64,000 nucleotides of DNA. It comes from Allobaculum mucilyticum (lineage in GTDB: Bacteria; Bacillota_I; Bacilli_A; Erysipelotrichales; Erysipelotrichaceae). Of the stretch, positions 27,301 through 36,037 are shown piece by piece. The notes beneath the pieces were generated by a model that saw only the letters and a program-made list of their open reading frames with translations, was not told the origin of the DNA and did no database searches. The DNA lies in the NCBI RefSeq assembly GCF_022701195.1, contig NZ_CP078089.1:186001-250000 (forward strand). Reading direction: 5' to 3'. Numbering within the stretch: position 1 is the stretch's first letter; each line of letters opens with the position of its first letter. The position numbers were made by a program, and so were the translations under genes.

Positions 27301-28567
27301 TGAGCTTATTTCCCTTTTTTGCTCCATTGGTCACGAAATGGGAATGTCCGATTTTCAGCGGTTCAACGGCTGTAGAGATCTGACGCGGCTTTTCCCAGCG
27401 GGCATATTCTTCAAAATGATAAACAAAGCTGCGCAGTCCTCCGACATGTTCATAATCGGCTGCGACTTCCTGTCCGCCCACAAACATCCAGGTCTGACCG
27501 ATCTCATCAAGTGAGAACATGTCTTTTTTTAACTGACTCTGTTCTGCAGAGGTCAGTGAGTTCGCCTGTGCAAGTGTCAGAGCTTCTGAAGAGATGGCAA
27601 CCTGTGAAATTTCTCCATGGAATCCTTCATAAACCGTATCCGCCGGCTTATAGCCGCCAATCTGCAGAGTGTTCGCACTGGCTAGACGGGTAAAGAGTCC
27701 TTTGAATGCGGCCTGTGAATAACTCATAACACCTGAGCCATCCACACTGACAGCAAATGTCGGCGCATCCGAACGGCAGGTCAGAACAAGCGTATGCCAG
27801 TTTCCGTCTCCATAACCGCTGCCGTTTGTCGCTTTGGCACCGCCGGTCAGATCTGCACGGACCTTCTGCGTATTACTGCGGTGGTCTAAGGCAAGATAAA
27901 TGATTTTATCTGTCGAATAGGTTGGATCCTGTCCGTTCATATCGACTGGGTCAGCCGAATTGAAGTACGTCAGGAGGTGATGAAGCGTTGTATCGACTGC
28001 ATCTTCTGCTTTAAAGCGGATATAGACCGAACCTTCGCTGAGCTCTTTGATCCGGCCGATCTCGCTGCTTAAGTCGACGACTTTATTTCCGTCAAAAACG
28101 GCTTCACTTTCGCTGAGTGTTTTATTCAGAGCACTTCCGGCAAGATAAGCATCTTTACCTGTCGACACTTCTGTCGCATTCGCACTAGTCTCTGTGCCGT
28201 TCTGCAGTTTGTAATAATAAGTCTCTTCTGCTGTGACTGTGGTATCCGTCCAGGAGGATCCAGCGGTTTCTCCGACTTTTTCAAAAGTGCCATCAGCCGA
28301 TGCACTGCGCAGAATAGAATACGTATTCGAATCGCCTTCCTGCCGGTCAATCGTCAGTACGATCTGCCCATAACCGCCAGCTGCCCTTAGTCCGGGCAGA
28401 GTATCTGCTGCTGCCGGCTTTGGGCCCTGATTCTGATTTCGGGTTTCAGAAACCGGATCATCTGCTGCCAGAACAGGCAGCACTGCAGCTGATCCAAGTG
28501 TTGTACAGCTCATGGAAATGGCGAGTGCCAGGACCGAAAGTTTCTTTCGCATCTCTGTTCGTTTCAT
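24386..28567 (-). CDS. Giant secreted protein: LamG, degenerate SGNH, SGNH hydrolase, LamG
   Basis: About 1393 residues from the ATG at 28567 (Shine-Dalgarno AAGGAGAA). Order: signal peptide ending near VLAADDP; Fn3-like (65-140); LamG-like lectin fold (150-340); degenerate SGNH domain (355-590) with WMFVGGQE in place of the GDS block; a beta linker; SGNH hydrolase (705-920) with FYGDSITHG, NTAVSGA, LAMND and SDGLHPNGTGH, all catalytic residues present; Fn3-like (1020-1085); second LamG (1100-1300); helical C-terminal module ending LLALRRTPSKEAL. No LPxTG. SGNH enzymes hydrolyse esters, often acetyl groups on glycans; a host mucin or polysaccharide target is inferred. A larger paralogue lies immediately upstream on the same strand. 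Confidence 0.85.
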   Translation of the reverse strand: MKRTEMRKKLSVLALAISMSCTTLGSAAVLPVLAADDPVSETRNQNQGPKPAAADTLPGLRAAGGYGQIVLTIDRQEGDSNTYSILRSASADGTFEKVGETAGSSWTDTTVTAEETYYYKLQNGTETSANATEVSTGKDAYLAGSALNKTLSESEAVFDGNKVVDLSSEIGRIKELSEGSVYIRFKAEDAVDTTLHHLLTYFNSADPVDMNGQDPTYSTDKIIYLALDHRSNTQKVRADLTGGAKATNGSGYGDGNWHTLVLTCRSDAPTFAVSVDGSGVMSYSQAAFKGLFTRLASANTLQIGGYKPADTVYEGFHGEISQVAISSEALTLAQANSLTSAEQSQLKKDMFSLDEIGQTWMFVGGQEVAADYEHVGGLRSFVYHFEEYARWEKPRQISTAVEPLKIGHSHFVTNGAKKGNKLSDVLQSLAAKQNVFHARTVVYTPGIEDITDYIQAENKETWKTAYQASLNQLKGAVTSGYLIVQTPHAYKDASQNEAASQIAALIKSTFASDTSAEPKVQKVFIVDQFTSTNTETFKSTCLNEDGLLDGNGHYEMALTLERATGGSTTGDYNAGNLDDCVPVSKPEYRTLPAEQEALSASFTGESLDLTLAAQSVLGTANWIVTAEDSGLTLSTPLSAGQSVSLPVNDGSWTLRIVSADGKAELPSYTISKGDARASRKSLMQDENSLNDSQKKIRELLASDEKLTWVFYGDSITHGCRHTRGYDTIVQLFDKYMHDPNGLNRPDDLIINTAVSGAIARDTLSDPHKTARMQTYVPDVAMIMLAMNDCAASGVTPDLFKSQLKENIGLIKAQNPNVLIVLRACNVTTASGRGNLKQYIAKVREVAEEDGYILADHAATWDAAIARQSNANQGGTGNLNSDGLHPNGTGHKVMFNDLTKAMGIFDESNMICRLDYRMNQTARTLTVQPEPQTGPGELSVDLTSMLESGKTAGTAEVSVTIDGITWTKNYDRADSTSPTTIRFTGLPGGKQAAVNVKIATTDSVVTTYAPAQVTIPSSGLPADIVFNKASAGYANVNLSFENSTGATVTILRAESQDGPFTQAGTSNATSFVDSVEPEKTYFYRLSWNDGTAHTSETKEVKTGMDAYKANAEVYKPLARQTFDGSQFVDISDQAETVSKMSSGSLFFRFRTEASTDSMALVYGKVAGTTTTLIKSGGGTVNRHSILLHPLGENLSLRPDLAHTRADANTDDLGDGEWHNVVLVCNPGSAHTFCWYIDGVMAKEFDGAGNAGFFSTLAGMNQLTLGGYYNGTDTQTVIDGFKGQMRDVIFSDECLNTANAQQITAAAYSETDPEPEPELVKDVLQAAADYASSLDGAFENKDAEFDAVLKQALSVLENPESQEQIDSMALTLNNSLLALRRTPSKEALDALNLEN

Positions 28568-28829
28568 GGAACATTCTCCTTCTTTTCTTTTCACACTTCC
28601 CCGTGCGGTGCCGCTTCCCCTTTGCGGAAGACCGCCAGATAATCCGATTATAAGCGCAGGCAGGAAATCGGTTTCATGATCTGGTCAAAAGTTACACACA
28701 GATTTTTATTCAAATCACATGTCACTTTCCCGCCTTATCTCATCTGTGTACAAAACCGGATGGATTCCGTTTTAGCCCGTTTCTTCTCATTCTCTGCTTC
28801 TCATCTGTCGCTTCTCAGGATGCTGAAAA
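28568..28829. other. Spacer between the two giant paralogues
   Basis: About 260 bp without a gene, forming with the adjacent terminator a 336-bp gap. It should carry the promoter of SGNH protein 1; no clear -35/-10 pair was found. Confidence 0.4.
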
Positions 28830-28856
28830 TGCCCTCCATTCCGGGAATGGAGGGCA
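28830..28856 (-). terminator. Intrinsic terminator after SGNH protein 2
   Basis: TGCCCTCCATTCC pairs with GGAATGGAGGGCA around a single base, then TTTT on the minus strand, about 50 nt past the stop codon. Confidence 0.8.
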
Positions 28857-28903
28857 GATTGGTTTTTGATTGAATCTTTGGAATTGCGAATGAACCATCA
28901 GAA

Positions 28904-31900
28904 TTATTTCTGTGATTCAAGAGAATCAAGAGCATCTTCAGAAGGTGTCAGGCGCAGAGCAAGCAGCTTCGCATTGAGCGCTTTTGCTGCCTGGTCGATT
29001 TCTTCCTGAGTCTTTGCAGAATCGTGAACGTTCTGCGCATCTGTAACAGCTTTTTCAAATGCCTGATCCTTGTTCGAGAAAGTTCCCGTCAGACCATTGG
29101 CTTTATCGAGTGCTGCTTTCAGAACGCTCTTATTGAGTTCAGGCTGCGGTTCTGGATCAACTTCTTCGGAATACTTTCCGGCTGTAATTGCCTTGCCCTG
29201 TGTTTCATTGAACGATTCAGCAGAGAAGACTACATCACGGATGGCTCCTTTGAAACCGCCGACGATACCGTCCGCATTTTTAACACCGCCAATAGTAATC
29301 TGATCCATCGATGGCGTTTTGGAGAACAGACCAGCATTGTTGGCACCGCTGAATCCGAAGACACGTTCTCCATCAATATACAGAACAAACGTATCTGTGG
29401 TTCCCGGGCAGCAGACAACGGCTGCATTATGCCATTCATCATCCGACATATTGATCTGATCAGTATCTGCACGAGTATGTGCAAGATCAGGACGGACGAC
29501 AGTCTTCGAAGCGGAAGAATTGTACTTCAGACCGATTAATGAACGATTGCGGATTCCTGCTCCGGTCGGATAAAGATCGGTTACGGTTTCGGATGCAGCT
29601 TTTCCGGCTAAGATTGCCGAGCTGTTCAGATCGGATGTCTTCACACGGAAGAAGATGCTTCCAGTCGCCATATCTTTGACGCGGGCAACTTCAGACGATT
29701 CGAGTTCAACGACTGAAGTTCCGCCGAATGTTTCACCTTTGAGCTGTTTATAGACTTCCGCGTTTGCTTTATAAGCATCCATACCGGTTTTTACTTCTTT
29801 TGCGGCACTTTCACGATCCTGAGAATCGGTCCATGCAAGCTTGTAGAAGTACGTTTTTTCCGGCTGCGCTGTGGAGTCTGTATACGTCGACGAAGCGGTA
29901 TCAGCGATTTTTTCATAGGTACCGTTCTCTGCTTCAGAGCGCAGAATCGTTACAAGTTTTCCATCTGGTTTTTCAAGGTTCAGAACAGCACTGGAATAGC
30001 CGCCGGCTGCACTGGCGATCGAAGCGGTAAAGTCTTCGACCTGGCTGATGACTGTGACAGGATCACTGTCTGCATAAACGATCTTCGTTGCATTATCGCC
30101 GCGGGAAACATTCACAGAAGCAACAGCCTGTTTTCCGGCTGGCAGGTTGTCGAAGGTGATCGTTGTGCTTTCTGAATCCACTTTGTCATAAGTTCTGGTG
30201 TAGCTTGTTCCATCTACAGTTACAGTGACTTCAGCCAGACCAATCGAAGACGCATCCATCAGACTGGTCAGATCAACTCTGACTGTTCCCGGAGCAGGAC
30301 TTGTAACGGCTGGTTTAGACGTCGACTGACTGGTGGACAGATCGTATCCATAACGGCAGTACGTACTTGTGTAGTCATAGATGCCCATGGCTCTGACCAG
30401 GTCATCGAACATAACACGCTGGCCGATGCCATTGGGGTGAAGGTTGTTGCCGTTGAAGTTTGCGGCGCCGCCGCCAACAGCTGTACCTACGCGTGAACGG
30501 TACCAGTCCCAGGTCGTAGCATGGTCAGCGAGGATGGCGTTATTTGTCTTAGCCAGTTCACGGAGCGCAACAGGATAGTCGTCATTGGCATTGCCGACAT
30601 CCGCTCTGCCAGGAACCGTATTGCAGATACGCAGAACGATAACGGCATCCAGGTTGTTGGCTTTAACGGCATCGATCAGTGTCTGCATCTGAGAGACATA
30701 TGTGCTCGTTGCGGTTCCCGAATCATTCATACCAAGCATGAAGATCGCTACATCCGCTGTGTAGTCTTTAACACGGCCGTCGATATATGTGGAATTGCCG
30801 GTATCGGATGCCTTTGCACCGGAAACGGCGGTATTGATGACCAGATCATCCGGACGGTTCAGTCCGACACCCTCTGGTGCATTGACATACTTCTGGAAGT
30901 TCTGGGTAATGGAATCATAACCTCTGGTCCAGAGTGCTCCATGAGTGATGGAGTCACCGATGAACAGCCAGGTCAGCGGATCATCGGAATTAAGAAGAGT
31001 ACGGATCTTCTTCTGTGTCTCATTCAGAGTGCTTTCTTCAGGCAGTGCACTGACTCTTACTGCAGAGGTATCGCCTTTGGAAATCGTATAGGACATGAAG
31101 GCTGTTTTCTGTTCCTCGTTTTCAAGATGCAGAGTCCAGGAACCTTCTGTAATCGGAAGAGTGACGGTGCTGTTTGCGTGAGCCGGGGCTGTAATGGTCA
31201 GATCATCGCTCTTTGCAACAATCTTCCAGCCATCTGCTGCTTTCAGAACGTCCGTATTTGCAAGATGAACTTCAAGGCCTGCTGCTTTAGAGAAGTCAGC
31301 CGTAAGGGATGGAGTCTGATCGTCTTTTGTAACAACGGGCTGTTCCTTTACGGTATGGGAATTCAGATTGTTTTCGCTCCACTCGAAGCCGCTGGAACCA
31401 AAGACGGCCTGTGAGAACTGTCTGCCAATCTGATACTGACCGTATCCGTTCAGATCGCCATCGACTGTATAGTGTTTCTGACCATCTGCAGTGTTTTTGA
31501 ACGCATCTGTATTTGTCTGTGTCCAGTGATCGACAACCATCAGGTGCGCTCTTTCCTGCATTGTTAAGGAAGCAGAAAATTCGGACATGATATCCGCAAT
31601 GGCTTTTGCGGCTGCGTTTTCATTATCATCTGGTCTTGCATGCGGTGTCTGAAGAACAAGATAACGGTTTGTCTCATCTTCAGAAGCCGTGGCTTTGTCA
31701 AACAGTGCTCTGAGCTGCTCTTTATAGGAAACACTCCAGGCTGCCTTCTGATCATCCGCAGTCTTCATATAGCTGTCGATATCTTCAGATCCAGCCATAT
31801 AAGCAACAGCTCTTGGATGTACGACATTCAGCTGCCGGTCGAGTTTGCTTACTGCTTCTTCAAGAGTATTTCCGGATGCAGCGCCATTGGTCACATAGCG

Positions 31901-34204
31901 CATCTTCGTAATTTCGCTGTTCTTGCCGTACTGCCAGCGGACATATTCTTCAAACTGGTGCGGATAGGTTCGAATATCGGCTGTCTTGGCAAAGTCGCCT
32001 TCCGTTTCTCTGCCGCCGATGAACAGCCAGGTATTGCCGATTTCACTGGCGAACATATCATCACGAAGACTGGCACCGGTATAGGTTGTTTCTTCTCTGG
32101 AAAGAACTTTTGCCTGTTCTTTGGTCAGAATCTGGGAAGAAATTGAAACGTAGTCAATCTGCCCTTTAAAGCCGGCTTCCACACCGTTTGCACCTGTGTA
32201 GCCGCCAATCTCGATGCGGTCAAAGTCTGTGATTCCTTTAAGGAAGGATTTAGCATCTGTTCCCGTTGTATCCGAGAAAGAAATGACTTCCCTGCCATCA
32301 ACCGCCAGATACAGATCACAGCCGCCGGCTGTATTTGAACTCAGAACTGCTGTATGCCACTGACCATCATTCAGGTTATTGCCGGCTGCTCCGCGAAGCG
32401 CATTAATATTGGCTCGCGGCTGACCGGAGGCGTTGTGTCCGATATACAGCTGACTGCCTGCATTAGAGAGACCAGAAGAAATAAGATGCTTGCTGCTCGA
32501 AGCAGTCAGTGCATAGCGTTCAGCTGATGCATCTGTAGTTTTGAATCGAAGAATGATGGATCCGTCATCAAGATCTTTGATGGCATTGACCTGATCATTC
32601 ATGTTGATTGTTTTTGATCCGTCGAAAGTCTGTTCGCTTTCAGCAAGCTGTTTATGCGCTTCCGCGTTCTGGATGAACGCCTGCTTGCCAGGCATGGCTG
32701 ATACAGCTGCATCGCTGATCTCTGTACCATTCTGGATTTTATAGAAATACGTCGCATCATTGCTCAGACCTGTATCGGTCCAGGAAGAAGCACCGGAAGC
32801 GATCTGTCCGACTTTAACAAACATTCCATCTGCAGTTTCACTGCGAAGAACGTCGTAGGCTTTTGTATCGTCTGCTGGTCTGGCGATAGTCAGAACTGCT
32901 TCCTGATAGCGTGCTTTTGCAGAAAGAACTGGAAGTGCTGCAGGTTCTTCCGGATCCGGATCGGTTGTACCCGATGTTTCATATTCAGCTTTCAGAGCAA
33001 GAATCGGCGCATCAGCATTCAGAATGACCTTTTCGCCTGGCAGATATGTTTTTCCATTGGCTTTCCAGCCTTTGAATTCATTGCCCTCTTTTGTGGGAGA
33101 TGCTTCCGGGATGGTCAGAACAGCTGCGCTGGCGGCTTTGGTTACAGATGGAGCCTGTGCAGTAAATTCACCGCCATCGGCATCGAAAGTCAGGGAAAAC
33201 GTTTTGTTATCCGGTTTATAGGTCACAAAACTTCTCAGTTCCGGCTCACTCATCGATTCATCGGTGATCGCGATATAATCAATCTTTCCTTCGAAGTAGT
33301 TGTCTGCCGGTGTTCCTGATAAATTCCATCCGCCAATCGTCGCTTCATCCAGACCGCTGATGGCCTTAAAGCCCGTTGCCGGACGTGTAAACTGTGTCCG
33401 GCTCTGATTGGAAGCATCGGTAACAAGAGAAATTTTTCCGTCATTTGTATAACCGAGTGCACAGATGTGTGTTTCTTCTCCTGAAAAGCGTGAAACATCT
33501 GCAGCGTATGCGATTCCGTTCCAGGCAAATTGCGGCTGGTATGTGTTTTCAGTAATTTTACTCAGCTGGAAATAGATCCGGTTGTTATAGCCGTCTCCGC
33601 CTGCGCTGTCTTTTGCCATGAAGAACATCTGGGTGTGGGTGACATTCGCCTTCGGTGTGGATTTAACAAGGATCGTCGGTGAATCGAGATCTTTGAATGT
33701 GCTGATTTCTTCTTCGGTCAGAGAAATCATTGTCGAATTGTTGAAATCGACTTCGGATAAATCTTTATAGAAAAGGACATTGGAAATCGAATCCATGCCG
33801 GCAGCGGTTTCGCTGTTTACGATATTCGATACCGCTGTCTGCGTATCGTCTTCTGCCTTGATCTGGTAGAAATATAGTTTGTTGGTGACATCGGTCGTAT
33901 CCGTATAAGTACCTTTTCCGTCAGTGACTGATGCAGTTCCCGCTTCTGTCAGTTCATCGACTTTTGTTCCGCGATAGACCTTATATGTCAGAGTGCTGTC
34001 TGCGCCCTCAGGCAGCGTAAATGTAAGATCCGTTTTTTTCAGACCGGACTTTACAGCCAGATCTGTAATCTGAACTTCTGTTTTCGATGAGGTTTCTTCG
34101 ACGGCCAGAACCGGTACGCCAAATAATGTGCCAGGTGCTGTCATTGTCATGGACAGTGCAAGAGCCAGGACAGAAACTTTTCTGAATACAGTTTTTCTGT
34201 TCAT
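28904..34204 (-). CDS. Giant secreted protein: LamG, InlB-type repeat, degenerate SGNH, SGNH, LamG
   Basis: About 1766 residues from the ATG at 34204 (Shine-Dalgarno AAAGGAAG); an earlier in-frame start gives an unlikely N-terminus. Order: signal peptide ending near VLAVEE; Fn3-like; LamG (150-330); InlB/Listeria-Bacteroides type repeat (338-400, LTFDADGGEF, then GWKANGKTYLPGE); Fn3-like (418-495); LamG (505-690); degenerate SGNH (720-980, WLFIGGRE); SGNH (1075-1285, FIGDSITHG, NTAVSGAKASD, LGMNDSG, NNLHPNGIGQ); Fn3-like (1390-1470); LamG (1480-1670); helical module ending LLALRLTPSEDAL. The usual Asp of the DxxH block is Asn. It is a clear tandem paralogue of the 24386-28567 product, with an extra N-terminal LamG and InlB part. 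Confidence 0.85.
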   Translation of the reverse strand: MNRKTVFRKVSVLALALSMTMTAPGTLFGVPVLAVEETSSKTEVQITDLAVKSGLKKTDLTFTLPEGADSTLTYKVYRGTKVDELTEAGTASVTDGKGTYTDTTDVTNKLYFYQIKAEDDTQTAVSNIVNSETAAGMDSISNVLFYKDLSEVDFNNSTMISLTEEEISTFKDLDSPTILVKSTPKANVTHTQMFFMAKDSAGGDGYNNRIYFQLSKITENTYQPQFAWNGIAYAADVSRFSGEETHICALGYTNDGKISLVTDASNQSRTQFTRPATGFKAISGLDEATIGGWNLSGTPADNYFEGKIDYIAITDESMSEPELRSFVTYKPDNKTFSLTFDADGGEFTAQAPSVTKAASAAVLTIPEASPTKEGNEFKGWKANGKTYLPGEKVILNADAPILALKAEYETSGTTDPDPEEPAALPVLSAKARYQEAVLTIARPADDTKAYDVLRSETADGMFVKVGQIASGASSWTDTGLSNDATYFYKIQNGTEISDAAVSAMPGKQAFIQNAEAHKQLAESEQTFDGSKTINMNDQVNAIKDLDDGSIILRFKTTDASAERYALTASSSKHLISSGLSNAGSQLYIGHNASGQPRANINALRGAAGNNLNDGQWHTAVLSSNTAGGCDLYLAVDGREVISFSDTTGTDAKSFLKGITDFDRIEIGGYTGANGVEAGFKGQIDYVSISSQILTKEQAKVLSREETTYTGASLRDDMFASEIGNTWLFIGGRETEGDFAKTADIRTYPHQFEEYVRWQYGKNSEITKMRYVTNGAASGNTLEEAVSKLDRQLNVVHPRAVAYMAGSEDIDSYMKTADDQKAAWSVSYKEQLRALFDKATASEDETNRYLVLQTPHARPDDNENAAAKAIADIMSEFSASLTMQERAHLMVVDHWTQTNTDAFKNTADGQKHYTVDGDLNGYGQYQIGRQFSQAVFGSSGFEWSENNLNSHTVKEQPVVTKDDQTPSLTADFSKAAGLEVHLANTDVLKAADGWKIVAKSDDLTITAPAHANSTVTLPITEGSWTLHLENEEQKTAFMSYTISKGDTSAVRVSALPEESTLNETQKKIRTLLNSDDPLTWLFIGDSITHGALWTRGYDSITQNFQKYVNAPEGVGLNRPDDLVINTAVSGAKASDTGNSTYIDGRVKDYTADVAIFMLGMNDSGTATSTYVSQMQTLIDAVKANNLDAVIVLRICNTVPGRADVGNANDDYPVALRELAKTNNAILADHATTWDWYRSRVGTAVGGGAANFNGNNLHPNGIGQRVMFDDLVRAMGIYDYTSTYCRYGYDLSTSQSTSKPAVTSPAPGTVRVDLTSLMDASSIGLAEVTVTVDGTSYTRTYDKVDSESTTITFDNLPAGKQAVASVNVSRGDNATKIVYADSDPVTVISQVEDFTASIASAAGGYSSAVLNLEKPDGKLVTILRSEAENGTYEKIADTASSTYTDSTAQPEKTYFYKLAWTDSQDRESAAKEVKTGMDAYKANAEVYKQLKGETFGGTSVVELESSEVARVKDMATGSIFFRVKTSDLNSSAILAGKAASETVTDLYPTGAGIRNRSLIGLKYNSSASKTVVRPDLAHTRADTDQINMSDDEWHNAAVVCCPGTTDTFVLYIDGERVFGFSGANNAGLFSKTPSMDQITIGGVKNADGIVGGFKGAIRDVVFSAESFNETQGKAITAGKYSEEVDPEPQPELNKSVLKAALDKANGLTGTFSNKDQAFEKAVTDAQNVHDSAKTQEEIDQAAKALNAKLLALRLTPSEDALDSLESQK

Positions 34205-34985
34205 AAATGCTTCCTTTCTAGTTCCCAGAAGGGAAAAATTCACAAAAATTATAGCGTTCGACTTTTCGTGTACTCTTGTTCTTCTCAATAGTTGCAAGCT
34301 GTCTTATGAATTTTGACGTACATGCGATTGAAATTGTGCATAGATCTATGCGTAAAGAAAGCCGTTCCATCACGATAACTGCAGAAAAAAACGATAATCT
34401 AAAACTTCCTGAGGCGGACACAGGCCTGTAAATTTTTCTGGGTTCCAACAAAGTTTGCGTAAGAACCTTTACAAAGCTCGTAGGTTTCAAAACCTCAACA
34501 AAATTTAGAGCGCCATTAAAACGGGGAAAATATGACAGTTTCCTTTATGTGCCGATAATTCCTGAGAGAGTTGAATGATCTATAAAAGTTAGAATCGCAA
34601 AAATAATTCGTATTATTGCAGTGCTGGAGCTTTAAGTGGTGTTGCTGATTTCCCTCCTTCCGCGAATCGCTCACAGTGAGAGGTTCTCACCGGTTCCAGG
34701 TTCTGGGTTCTGTGGGATCTTTGAGCGCGAGTGATATGCCGGAAGGAGTCCTCCCTCTCTTTCTGAGAGGAGCGAGCGGCGCTCCAGCCGCGCAGGCTGG
34801 TCCCCTTAAATGCGGCTTTGGGACTGTGTATTCGTTTTCCTGGGTGCAGTCAATCGGACCGGAATCTACAGAGATCCTATTGACAGTCCAGGTTCACCTT
34901 TAAACGAAAATGAGGTTTTGAATCCTCAAGCTTTTGCAAAGTTCGTTAGTATCAAAACTTCAACAAAATTTAGAGCACCACAAAA
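34205..34985. other. Gene-free interval with a diverged direct repeat
   Basis: 780 bp without a supported gene. Two similar stretches (about 34466-34515 and 34930-34979) share TCAAAAC, CAACAAAATTTAGAGC and more over about 50 bp in direct orientation. Between them is GC-richer sequence with small stems (for example 34771-34787, GGAGC/GCTCC). It may be the remnant of a small mobile element or a structured leader of SGNH protein 2. Confidence 0.4.
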
Positions 34986-35024
34986 AACAGCGAAGATTCC
35001 CTGTCTCCAGGGTTCTTCGCTGTT
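34986..35024. terminator. Bidirectional terminator
   Basis: AACAGCGAAGA pairs with TCTTCGCTGTT, with T- and A-rich flanks. It ends the nusA-infB-rbfA transcript just past the membrane zincin gene. Confidence 0.8.
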
Positions 35025-35025
35025 T

Positions 35026-36021
35026 TCAGTCTGTTCGGGTTTCAAAAAATTCATAGATCTGCGGCGACATCTGCTGCAGAAGGTCGGGGTAAAGATAATA
35101 GTAGACACCGGCTTCCGCGAACATTTCAATCCGGCTTGAAGCGCCGTATTTGCCGAAGATCTCTTTCTGACTGTCGTAGATAGCTGTCCATTCCGGGGTA
35201 GCAGAAAGACGCAGATGATTTCCGGTTATCTGCACATCCACCAGATGAGTCAGCTCATGAACGATTGTTTCTTTGTAGCTTTGCGGATCGCTCAGCAGAA
35301 CCTGCTGACCGTCACGGAAAACGGTCCAGTAATCATCCAGACGCAGATCCGGTACTTTGATGGCGGTTGAGAAGTTGGATGAGCGGGAAAAGCCTGCTGC
35401 ATCAAAGGATGTCTCTTCCTCAATACATGAATTGAATGTATCTTCGCTCAGGAAATAGATCCCGGCGGCATGAGCTTTCAGACTGTCCGGAAGTTCGCTG
35501 ATCATTGCCAGAATGGCTTCCTGATCTTCTTTGGATGGCATCTGCTGAGAACTCGTGCTCTCAAAATACAGAGCCGGCTGGCTTTCGCCTTCGCGCACGC
35601 AGTTTTCAAAGATCGGCGATGACTGCTGCATCTGCTTTGCGACAGCCTGATCGCGCATCGTCATCAGCTGAAGAAACGGGAGCGGAGACTGGCAGACGTA
35701 ATACACGTAGCTTCCAAAAAGAGTGAAAGAAAGTACGCAGCAAAGCAGCGACATAATCCGGTTCTTTCTGAACAGCAGAAAGAAGAACACACACACTGCT
35801 GCCATCAGCGCTGGCAGAAAGAGGATCGGCATGGATACTGCTGACTGCCAGACGGAGGCAAAATCTCCTGCCGCGACCAGTACGGCAAGAAAAAACAGAC
35901 CAGTTACGATGCCGCAGGCTGCGGCAACAAACAGAGCAGACAGAAATGATCTGTCTGCTCGGATTGAACGATCTGTTTGTGATGGATTGCTTCGACGGAA
36001 ATGAAGAGGATTGCGGATCAT
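35026..36021 (-). CDS. Membrane-anchored zinc metalloprotease-like protein (lethal-factor-like zincin)
   Basis: 331 residues from the ATG at 36021, just after rbfA; upstream starts in the same frame would overlap rbfA deeply. Three hydrophobic segments lie at about 25-55, 62-82 and 90-115. The C-terminal half is extracellular or cytoplasmic and has the zinc motif HELTH (about residue 254), followed about 43 residues later by EMFAEAGVYYYLYP. HExxH plus a later Glu is the gluzincin pattern and resembles the anthrax lethal factor C-terminal-like (ATLF) fold. It is the last gene of the nusA-infB-rbfA operon, which is an odd place for it. Substrate unknown. Confidence 0.6.
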   Translation of the reverse strand: MIRNPLHFRRSNPSQTDRSIRADRSFLSALFVAAACGIVTGLFFLAVLVAAGDFASVWQSAVSMPILFLPALMAAVCVFFFLLFRKNRIMSLLCCVLSFTLFGSYVYYVCQSPLPFLQLMTMRDQAVAKQMQQSSPIFENCVREGESQPALYFESTSSQQMPSKEDQEAILAMISELPDSLKAHAAGIYFLSEDTFNSCIEEETSFDAAGFSRSSNFSTAIKVPDLRLDDYWTVFRDGQQVLLSDPQSYKETIVHELTHLVDVQITGNHLRLSATPEWTAIYDSQKEIFGKYGASSRIEMFAEAGVYYYLYPDLLQQMSPQIYEFFETRTD

Positions 36022-36037
36022 TGCGTCGATGCGTCGA

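Noticed and set aside
34449-34985. Possible CRISPR repeat pair or tracrRNA
   Set aside because: Only two diverged copies 465 bp apart, no spacers of regular length and no cas genes.
34676-35139. Plus-strand open frames with odd Pro/Ser/Gly composition
   Set aside because: They run across a terminator and a repeat and have no ribosome site; composition reflects the GC-rich core.
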